A DNA stretch of 6,792 bases, taken from Arsenophonus sp052174495 (GTDB taxonomy: Bacteria > Pseudomonadota > Gammaproteobacteria > Enterobacterales > Enterobacteriaceae). The position numbers and the translations under genes are program-made. Position 1 is the stretch's first letter, and each line of letters starts with the position of its first letter. Below, one piece after another: positions 1 through 6,120 of the stretch. The notes beneath the pieces are model-generated. The model made no database searches. It saw only the letters and a list, made by a program, of their open reading frames with translations, and was not told where the DNA came from. The DNA lies in NCBI GenBank assembly GCA_052174495.1, contig JBQMRR010000020.1, positions 1 to 6,792 on the forward strand, given 5' to 3'.

Positions 1-579
1 TTTACGGAGATATGAGTATGTGGATCTTGATTGAATTGTCGAGAATACGTCTACAAAGGATAGAAGATATCAATTTTAATACCCTGTTGTGCGTCTACTA
101 CTGCGGATAAGTGTAAAGTGGCAGCCCGAAATAGAATATTAAGTCGCACAAGCCAGTTGTTGTTGAAAAGATTAAAGAAAATGGAGGGATAGTTAAAAAT
201 AATGTGTTGTAAGTTGCAATCGAGTAAAATATTAACCTGTTTTTCTAACCACTACTCAGTAGATTTGATGCTATATGAAGTGCAGTTTTTAACTTTCAGC
301 TTTGAAAACCTGACTGAGAATATTTAGTAGAGGTATAGAAGTAGCGTTTTGGATTAATATACCATGAATAAATGGTAAAAAGTAGTTTAGTTGGGTTGGG
401 GATTATATACATATGCATCTGAATATCTTGGTAGAGAAAATAGAAATCTTCATGCTTCATGCTATAAACATTCATCAGGTACATCTAATCAGTTATCTTT
501 TTGTTTACTTAAGAAACGAAGAAGATGGAAATTACTCCTAGTACCCTTACAGGTGATGAAATCATCGGAAAACATACTG
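1..579. repeat. Left arm of large terminal inverted repeat
   Basis: This stretch matches the reverse complement of 6121-6792. Aligned by eye, there are 19 substitutions over 579 bases (122, 153, 200, 271, 296, 299, 360, 480, 482, 503, 513, 518, 536, 538, 544, 561, 568, 569, 572), about 97% identity. Bases 1-121 are identical to the far end. The left arm lacks a 93-base segment found in the right arm (6333-6425); the junction is at about 367. Similarity fades after about 579. All six frames are broken: the longest open stretch (391-627, plus) crosses the end of the homology, starts at an unsupported ATG, and has no family motif I recognise. It is probably a decayed repeat or mobile-element remnant that occurs elsewhere in the genome. 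Its identity is unknown. Confidence 0.93.
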
Positions 580-859
580 TCATTTATTTTCTCCTTAATG
601 CAGTTTTATTCAACATCATCAAATTGAACATAGGCGTTCTAAAACTCCGGGTAATTGTAACTGGAGGATGATAATAATATGGCAAAAAATTAGATACTGG
701 GGAAGATCCCCTGGTCATATTAGTATATCACCTCTTTATAGATGTGATAAAAGATCAATAGACTTATCATAATTACTCTCTGGTGATAATAAGATCATAA
801 AATCTCTTCGGATAAATATGTGGTATGACACTAGAAGTTACGAATAGTCGTCCTGATGA
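580..859. other. Gene-free stretch between left repeat arm and IS ghost
   Basis: About 280 bases with no open reading frame of note. It should contain the downstream (3') end of the IS256-family element whose transposase ghost lies to the right, but I could not pick out a terminal inverted repeat or a target duplication. Some broken frames have protein-like composition (for example around 625-830, plus), but nothing matches a family I know. Confidence 0.5.
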
Positions 860-2121
860 TTTAGTGAGTTTAACGCTTTCTAAGCGATTTATTCTCAGTC
901 ATCTGGGTGAATTCCTGAAAATTAACATATTGCATAGTATAAAACAATACTCAGATTATGAACATTCCAGAAGAGTAGTAGCTTAAAAACTACTTACACC
1001 ATAGCGCTTCGCGCATCAGCTTCGTAAACTGACTGTTGCAAAAGCCGATTCAATCAGATTTGTCATTTTTATTGACGCCCGGTGCATTGACGGAAAATCG
1101 TAGAATGCCAGCGTTCTTCTCCATTTTTCTCTAGCTTCTTCATCGCTGTAGGATAATATTTCGCTAAAAATCTTGATAATAAAATATCAAGGGATTTATT
1201 AGCAGTATCAGGACTTTCTGGTAGATAGGACTTCCTGTAGCTCACCTTTAACTTTTGGTTGCTTACCTTTTATGAGTAAAGACAGAATATAAGCTATATT
1301 ATCTACCTAATAATATTGGTACTGTTTACCCGCAAATATCTTTGCTATTGAATTTCAAAAACTAATAATACCGTGCATCTCCTTTCAGCAAATTAAGGAG
1401 ATGCAGTTAGGCTAGGTATTTCGGAAGGTATTAAAAAGTTTAGCTCAGTTCGCTTCTAATATTCGATAAACAGCTTTAAGCGCGAAGGGGCTTCCTTTAC
1501 ATTCATACATAGTAATGCCAATACTAACTAGCAAGCAAAGAGCATCAGCTACCTGATAGACCAATATTTTCCATCAAAATTAAAAATAAAGATAGCACAT
1601 ATCGCTTAAATCATATAGGTAGTGTTGCCTGTTACTCTTCAAGCCATTGCTGTTTCAGTCTATTGATTGGATATCAATAAAAGACCATGTGCTTTTCACT
1701 AGAAGAGATCTAGGAATTCATGAAAATTACCGGGGGGAATGCCTAACAGCTACCCAACCATCTGGTAGTAAATCTTCCCCCACCCACTTTTTATACGCTT
1801 CAAATAAGAGATAGGAATGATCTGTTAAAGAATATTTCGCTCTCTCTACGATTCCTCTTTAACCTTAAGGACTTTAATTTTAATATCGCAAAAATCAGTC
1901 TATATAATTTGCTGTGACACATAACCATTACTGACAATAACATAAATATTCGTTGACAAGGCAACGGTGCACGTTATCCCAGCATGGCTTTAAAATTAAC
2001 CTTAACATCGTGATGCCTATCAGATTCCTGGTACACTATTACGGATGCGTTCATGCAAGGCATCAGAGGTAATATCTGGTTTCGTGGATACCTGTATGCT
2101 AGACTTTTCATAGGATATCAT
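860..2121 (-). pseudogene. IS256-family transposase, degraded pseudogene
   Basis: Minus-strand translation, read across several frames, gives the landmarks of an IS256 (Mutator-type) DDE transposase in the right order. These are: a possible start at 2121; an NGYV...DIKIKVLKV block (about 1945-1855), equivalent to the family's RNGY...I.VPKVRDR; GNFHEFLDLF (1731-1702), the STGDF region; DLSDMCYLYF followed by FDG (about 1613-1570), the first catalytic Asp; CLLVSIG (about 1537-1517); a GDA motif near 1400, the second Asp; QPKVKGELQEV (about 1261-1229); SLDILLSRF...YYPTAMKKLEKN (about 1194-1117); LAFYDFP (1111-1091); and NLIESAFATV (1060-1031), whose Glu codon is at 1051-1049. About 1.26 kb matches a full transposase of about 400 residues. 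Frameshifts (for example near 1115 and 1228) and in-frame stops (in the FDG, SQQII and GNFHEF regions) make it non-functional. Both ends are approximate. Confidence 0.82.
1374..1405. repeat. 11-bp inverted repeat inside the IS256 ghost
   Basis: TGCATCTCCTT (1374-1384) and AAGGAGATGCA (1395-1405) pair perfectly over 11 bp with a 10-base loop. This is the strongest hairpin in the left half of the window. No T-run follows on either strand, so it is not a typical intrinsic terminator. It overlaps the codons for the transposase's second catalytic Asp region (GDA), where one arm supplies the coding sequence, so it may have arisen by a local inverted duplication or template switch during decay. Confidence 0.5.
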
Positions 2122-2129
2122 TCCTATGA
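2108..2129. repeat. Short inverted repeat at the presumed start of the IS ghost
   Basis: TCATAGGA (2108-2115) and TCCTATGA (2122-2129) form an 8-bp perfect stem around the 6-base loop TATCAT. The presumed transposase start codon (minus strand, 2121-2119) falls in the loop, so a transcript of the original gene would have had its start codon presented in a hairpin. This may be a relic of translational control of transposition or simple chance in AT-rich sequence. Confidence 0.35.
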
Positions 2130-3413
2130 TATTGAAATTATTTACTGAATTAATCAGTATTATACGCTATACCATTTCAAAACTCCATACATCAAAATCA
2201 GCATAATTCAAGCATTTTTCTCCATTCTTTTTTGCTATGTAGATTTATTTTAAGAAATAAGTTTATTAACTTATTTATCTTAATAATTTATAAAGGTGTT
2301 CTTGTCCTTTATGGACTTAATTACCTGATTATTATTCCGCTATGCATTTTTCCCGATTAATTTATATAATTTTCCTGATAGTTAGGAGATTATTATCTCT
2401 TGATTTTATAATGAACCTTTGCAAATTTCTGGATTTCTTTAAATTATCTATTGATAAAGCCCATATATCTTTTGGTTTGAATTATTAATTATAGCTGCCA
2501 TAGGATGGCAGTCAATTAGACTGCATTTCAGTTGTTTATGGTTTTGATTTATTACATTTTTCATAGAGATCTAATTTTTCTAAATTAATTCATTATATTA
2601 ATAAAGGATTCTATTGATAAGTTGCTCGTTCAAGATCAGCCTCATTCATAATGAGCTAATTACCTCTATTTAATCCTGTTATAATTTCCAGTTGTCTTTG
2701 AGCTGACTGCTTCGCTTTTTAAGCATCTTATGGTTACTGCTTTTTAATATTTAAATGAACATTAAAAGATTAATGGATTACCGTGCTTCACAGCATAGAA
2801 GATATATTGATTGGATTTCCCTCTATACTTGGAAACTGGATCCCATTGCAAAGAATAAACACTCCTTTTAATAGTTTCTAACTATCATTAACCTACTACT
2901 TAACATTTAACATCTTATTTTATATTTTTCTTACACTAACAATATTTTTAATAATGGATATAAGTTTATTGAGGCCATTTCAATTTTACCTGGCTTTTAT
3001 TTCTTAATTTTATTTAATATTTAAATTAGCCTTTAATTCTTACTTAGCACAAGAAAAATTTTTCTCTTGCACAGAGAAAATAATAATCAAGTTTCGAATC
3101 AATCTTACCTTGTTTCAATGGATTTCTGTAGTGCACCCTTTATTATACTATGTTCTATTAGGAACTAATGATAAATAATATCTAAAATTGTTACCTCTTT
3201 ACTTTATACTTCATTAAATTAATAATTACTGGTAATCAAAAACTGTTATATAGTTTATTATAGTCAACAATTCTATTAACGTGATACTTTTTTAAAAATC
3301 ACAATTTTATTAATCAATGAAAACCAATCATAAACATGATATCGATAATTTTTATTATATAAAATAATATAAAATCATTAGTAACAACTTTTCCGAATTT
3401 CACTTATATACTT
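2130..3413. other. Long AT-rich region without a supportable gene
   Basis: Nearly 1.3 kb with stops in all frames. In E. coli and relatives the gene next to zapG on this side is zapE, divergently transcribed. I looked for its ATPase motifs on the minus strand and could not recognise any. A less AT-rich patch at about 2610-2830 has short protein-like frames (for example a 33-codon plus-strand ORF at 2773), none assignable. The strongest local structure is a hairpin at 2495-2511: a 7-bp stem, CTGCCAT/ATGGCAG, with a 3-base loop. A 14-base palindrome, AGAAAAATTTTTCT, lies near 3052-3065. The region is probably gene-erosion debris plus the upstream end of the IS ghost. Confidence 0.6.
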
Positions 3414-3440
3414 TTAACATCTATAGTGAACTGCTATACT
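3414..3440 (+). promoter_or_regulatory. Candidate extended -10 promoter for zapG
   Basis: TATACT (3435-3440) matches five of six bases of the sigma-70 -10 consensus and is preceded by TG at 3432-3433, giving the extended -10 form TGnTATACT. A TTAACA (3414-3419) resembles the -35 box, but the 15-base spacer is short; an extended -10 promoter can tolerate a poor -35. It lies about 54 bases before the zapG start, leaving a short leader. It is a by-eye prediction in AT-rich sequence. Confidence 0.5.
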
Positions 3441-3481
3441 GTAAATTCATTTTTATGAAAATAAATCTTCCCTTCCTAAAT

Positions 3482-3488
3482 AAAGGAG
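3482..3488 (+). promoter_or_regulatory. Ribosome-binding site that fixes the zapG start
   Basis: AAAGGAG ends five bases before the ATG at 3494. This strong Shine-Dalgarno sequence, together with the family's N-terminus (MxWEYALIGL), selects the ATG at 3494. The upstream in-frame ATG at 3455 would add 13 unrelated residues and has no ribosome-binding site of its own. Confidence 0.85.
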
Positions 3489-3493
3489 TCAGC

Positions 3494-3871
3494 ATGATTT
3501 GGGAATATGCATTAATCGGTCTAATTGTGGGTTTCATTATTAGTCTACTAATACTTCGCTTTGGGAACACCAAACTACATAATCAACAATCTTTGCAAGA
3601 TGAACTTAAAAAGAAAAACCATGAATTAGAAGAATATCATAAAGAATTGATCAACCATTTTGCATATAATGCAGAATTACTCGATAAGATGGCGAAAGAC
3701 TATCGTCAACTCTATCAGCATATAGTGAAAAGTTCTCATGAATTGATGTCTGATATGCCAATACAAAATAACTTTTTTAACTATCATTTGACTAAATTAA
3801 ACAATAATCAAGCCCATATTAATTTACCACCGAAAGATTACTCTGAAGGATCTTCTGGTTTATTTCGCTAA
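3494..3871 (+). CDS. zapG: ZapG (YhcB, DUF1043): membrane-anchored coiled-coil envelope/division protein
   Basis: The 125-residue product closely matches enterobacterial ZapG/YhcB from memory. It has a single N-terminal membrane segment (about residues 3-22, EYALIGLIVGFIISLLILRF), then a charged helical stretch with coiled-coil character (about 30-75). This includes the family hallmark HFAYNAELLDKMAKDYRQLY (55-74), and the conserved tail motif PPKDYSEGSSG lies at 112-122. Family members are inner-membrane proteins linked to the divisome and to coordination of envelope growth; loss in E. coli gives shape and envelope defects (established knowledge). The protein stops at GLFR, some seven residues short of the E. 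coli protein, missing only its polar tail. The region between about 86 and 110 is Asn-rich and divergent, as expected under AT pressure. It precedes degQ on the same strand, as in E. coli. No terminator is evident after it, so read-through into degQ is possible. Confidence 0.93.
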   Translation: MIWEYALIGLIVGFIISLLILRFGNTKLHNQQSLQDELKKKNHELEEYHKELINHFAYNAELLDKMAKDYRQLYQHIVKSSHELMSDMPIQNNFFNYHLTKLNNNQAHINLPPKDYSEGSSGLFR

Positions 3872-4070
3872 AAATAAAAGTAAATTACGTTAGATATATA
3901 TTAATAAAATTGCATCTTTACTTAATTTTAATGATAGCAAGAACTCATCTAAGTAGAGTTTATTTTGTTGTAACCATTAATATCATGTAAATACATGTAA
4001 AAAAGATTATTACTACCTGTTAACTGAACTTTTTTGCATAATTTAAAGTCTTAAAATTGCGTGAGGCCTT

Positions 4071-4094
4071 TAATCTATCCAATAATCTATCCAA
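4071..4094 (+). repeat. Perfect 12-base tandem duplication upstream of degQ
   Basis: TAATCTATCCAA occurs at 4071-4082 and again immediately at 4083-4094. The second copy overlaps the -10 candidate in this region, so the duplication may alter promoter spacing. It may be a recent slippage event or a pair of protein-binding half-sites in direct orientation. Confidence 0.8.
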
Positions 4095-4103
4095 AAAGCA
4101 AAT

Positions 4104-4124
4104 TACCTTAAATTAATTAAGGTA
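4104..4124 (+). promoter_or_regulatory. Inverted repeat just upstream of degQ start
   Basis: TACCTTAA (4104-4111) and TTAAGGTA (4117-4124) form an 8-bp stem with the loop ATTAA, 18 bases before the degQ ATG and just ahead of its weak ribosome-binding site (AAGAGA, 4128-4133). It could act as a leader hairpin or as a dyad operator. No T-run follows, so a terminator is unlikely. Confidence 0.45.
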
Positions 4125-4142
4125 TCTAAGAGAATTGAATTC

Positions 4143-5564
4143 ATGATGAAAAAAGAGAAATATTTTTTTACTATATTAGCCATAACTGTTGGTTTTTCAC
4201 TCATAAGCATACCTGCAGTGATTTATTCTGCATCAATGCCACCAGTTACTTTATCATCTGGTCAAGAATTATCTAGTCTAGCACCAATGCTAGACAAAGT
4301 ACTTCCTACAGTAGTTAGTATTCGTGTATCTGGAACACGTGTTCAAAATCAACAGCTACCCGAAGAATTTAAATTCTTTTTTGGGCCTAATTTCCCCTCC
4401 CAACAACAAAGTATTCGCCCTTTTGAAGGATTAGGATCTGGGGTTATTATTGATTCTAAAAAAGGTTATATTCTAACTAATAATCATGTTGTTGATAACG
4501 CTAATAGCATTCAAATTCAACTTAATGATGGCAGAGAAATTGACATTAAGCTTATCGGACGTGATCCTCAAACAGATATTGCCCTATTACAAATCAAAGA
4601 TTCAAGTACAGAAAATCTGAAAAAATTGAACTTAATGGCAATTAAAATTGCTGACTCCGATAAACTGCGAGTTGGTGATTTTGCTGTTGCTGTTGGTAAT
4701 CCGTTCGGCTTAGGTCAAACGGCAACATCAGGTATTATTTCTGCATTAGGCCGCAGTGGTTTAAATGTAGAAGGTCTAGAAAATTTTATTCAAACTGATG
4801 CCTCTATTAATAGAGGTAATTCAGGTGGTGCATTGGTTAATCTCAATGGTGAACTTATTGGTATTAATACCGCTATTTTAACGCCTGTTGGAGGTAATAT
4901 TGGTATTGGTTTTGCAATTCCATCAAATATGGCTAAATCTCTTAGTGATCAAATTATCAAACATGGTGAAGTAAAACGTGGATTACTGGGGATCAAAGGC
5001 ACTGAAATGACCTCTGATGTAGCGAAAGCATTAAAGATTGATGTGCAAAAAGGGGCTTTTGTCAGTGAAGTGATACCAAATTCTGCAGCAGCTAAAGCAG
5101 GTATTCAATCTGGTGATATTCTAGTTTCAATTAATAACAAATATATCAATAGCTTCGCTGAGTTGAGAGCTAAAATTGGGACCAGTGAAATTGGTAAACA
5201 AATCACTATTGGGCTACTACGCAAAGGTAAGCTAATGCAAGTAAATGTCATCTTAGAAGATAGTGATTCTAGCGGAACAAAAGCCGAAGTTTTAACCAGC
5301 TCACTAATGGGAGCCACTTTAAGTAATAATATAATCAGGGGAACTAAAGGTGTCAAGGTCGATAGTGTTTCGCCTAATTCACCTGCAGCAATGCTTGGTC
5401 TAGCAAAAGGTGACCTTATCATTAGTGCTAACGAACAACGGATAGAAAATATTAATCAACTTCGTAAAGTTATTGAAACTAAGCCTAGCGCATTAGCATT
5501 AAATATTTTACGTGGTGATCAAAATATTTACTTATTACTTCGCGGTAATAATATTTTTAATTAA
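4143..5564 (+). CDS. degQ: DegQ: periplasmic HtrA-family serine endoprotease/chaperone
   Basis: The 473-residue product aligns through its whole length with E. coli DegQ (455 residues). It has a signal peptide (about 1-30: basic MMKKEK, hydrophobic core, likely cleavage near YSA). The protease domain carries the triad His115 (TNNHVV), Asp145 (QTDIALL) and Ser227 (GNSGGA), with conserved GLGSGVII at 97-104 and VGNPFGLGQTATSG at 184-197. PDZ1 covers about 275-370 (starting near KRGLLGIKGTE) and PDZ2 about 385-467 (ending in IYLLLR). HtrA proteins form cage-like oligomers that degrade or refold misfolded periplasmic proteins. Absence of DegP's long Q-rich loop and the zapG neighbour favour DegQ over DegP or DegS. 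Differences from E. coli are a few extra residues at about 153-165 and a six-residue tail, GNNIFN, after the usual end. The start is either tandem ATG; the second (4146) fits MKK of relatives, while the first is better spaced from AAGAGA. The gene appears intact. Confidence 0.96.
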   Translation: MMKKEKYFFTILAITVGFSLISIPAVIYSASMPPVTLSSGQELSSLAPMLDKVLPTVVSIRVSGTRVQNQQLPEEFKFFFGPNFPSQQQSIRPFEGLGSGVIIDSKKGYILTNNHVVDNANSIQIQLNDGREIDIKLIGRDPQTDIALLQIKDSSTENLKKLNLMAIKIADSDKLRVGDFAVAVGNPFGLGQTATSGIISALGRSGLNVEGLENFIQTDASINRGNSGGALVNLNGELIGINTAILTPVGGNIGIGFAIPSNMAKSLSDQIIKHGEVKRGLLGIKGTEMTSDVAKALKIDVQKGAFVSEVIPNSAAAKAGIQSGDILVSINNKYINSFAELRAKIGTSEIGKQITIGLLRKGKLMQVNVILEDSDSSGTKAEVLTSSLMGATLSNNIIRGTKGVKVDSVSPNSPAAMLGLAKGDLIISANEQRIENINQLRKVIETKPSALALNILRGDQNIYLLLRGNNIFN

Positions 5565-5573
5565 TAGTTCACT

Positions 5574-5610
5574 AAACAGGTACTGTTACCTATCGTACCT
5601 GTTTGTATTT
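5574..5610 (+). terminator. Intrinsic terminator after degQ
   Basis: AAACAGGTAC (5574-5583) and GTACCTGTTT (5595-5604) form a perfect 10-bp stem with an 11-base loop, starting 10 bases after the degQ stop and followed by the T-rich tail GTATTTATAT. The flanking A and T bases make it usable on either strand, but the context suits degQ. It indicates that degQ is the last gene of its transcript, with no co-transcribed degS. Confidence 0.8.
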
Positions 5611-6120
5611 ATATATCTATCTTACTATTTTAATATCTCGTTTATTCCTTATTACAGAATACTTACTATGTTTATAACCATAAACATACTATGGCGCAAG
5701 ATCTGCGCAACTATCCTGCTTCAAGAATGTTTATTAGCTAACTACTGTTTTATATTTTTGGTGTCAATCTTTCCAGAAATTCGTCTAAATGGATCGCGAT
5801 AAATATTCTAAAAAGCATAAACCGTGTAAATTCTGGAAGACAGCACACTACTTCACGTATTACAAAACCTTTTATTCGAAGCGCTTTATAGATCTCCCTC
5901 CTGAAATAAATAATAAGAGACCTACTGAACTTTTTATAACATCAAAAAAGAGGCTATGTAGCGATGGGGGTCTGATCCAAAGTTCTTAACTTTTTCTCAA
6001 TACGCAAGTATTATTCGGCTATAGTTTACGAATTCCTAGTTTTAAGGAATGTCTCAAAAGAACTGCTAGGCTGCAAAATGAGGGTAGATACAACTTATCA
6101 TATGAAAGGAGCAATACTAA
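5611..6120. other. Gene-free stretch where degS would be expected
   Basis: About 510 bases between the degQ terminator and the right repeat arm. In E. coli degS follows degQ directly. I checked both strands for DegS motifs (TNxHV, GNSGGA) and saw none. A 66-codon plus-strand ORF (5789-5989) has no ribosome-binding site, starts within an unrelated frame, and resembles nothing I know. Two hairpins lie side by side at 5667-5688 and 5694-5708. The sequence from about 6000 to 6120 adjoins the right arm but has no match near the left arm. Confidence 0.55.
5667..5708. repeat. Two adjacent hairpins downstream of degQ
   Basis: TATGTTTAT/ATAAACATA (5667-5675 and 5680-5688, loop AACC) is a perfect 9-bp stem. 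Five bases later GCGCA/TGCGC (5694-5698 and 5704-5708, loop AGATC) forms a 5-bp GC-rich stem, unusual for such AT-rich surroundings. There is no T-run after the second stem on the plus strand. They could be remnants of a terminator or of a structured RNA; the function is unknown. Confidence 0.4.

Larger units (their letters stand above)
3872..4142 (+). other. zapG-degQ intergenic region
   Basis: This 271-base AT-rich spacer contains no gene. It holds a small inverted repeat, CATGTA-AA-TACATG (3984-3997), a 12-base tandem duplication, and a hairpin close to degQ. A weak promoter candidate pairs TTGCGT (4057-4062) with AATAAT (4081-4086) at an 18-base spacer; the -35 match is poor. I see no sigma-E-type promoter (GGAACTT/TCAAA-like) in front of degQ. 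Confidence 0.55.

Noticed and set aside
296..484. 62-codon minus-strand ORF in the left arm
   Set aside because: In the more complete right arm this frame is interrupted by stops inside the 93-base segment, so the ORF exists only because of the deletion.
391..627. 78-codon ORF in the left arm and its 96-codon counterpart in the right arm
   Set aside because: The shared part is disrupted just upstream by stops in both arms. The two versions run off the repeat into unrelated sequence, and no motif or ribosome-binding site supports translation.
825..986. 53-codon plus-strand ORF (MTLEVTNSRPDD...)
   Set aside because: It lies opposite the 3' end of the IS256 transposase ghost, whose minus-strand reading (the FKLL block and beyond) explains the sequence. 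It has no ribosome-binding site and no recognisable family.
2610..2720. Minus-strand protein-like stretch (QRQLEIITGLNRG) as a possible remnant of zapE
   Set aside because: It matches no ZapE segment I can recall, and stops interrupt it within about 20 codons; too weak to call.
5105..5422. 105-codon minus-strand ORF inside degQ
   Set aside because: It is a shadow of the degQ coding frame across the PDZ region; the plus-strand gene is unmistakable.
5512..5802. 96-codon plus-strand ORF overlapping the degQ end
   Set aside because: It begins inside degQ in another frame, runs through the terminator, and is composed of low-complexity hydrophobic residues typical of AT-rich non-coding sequence.
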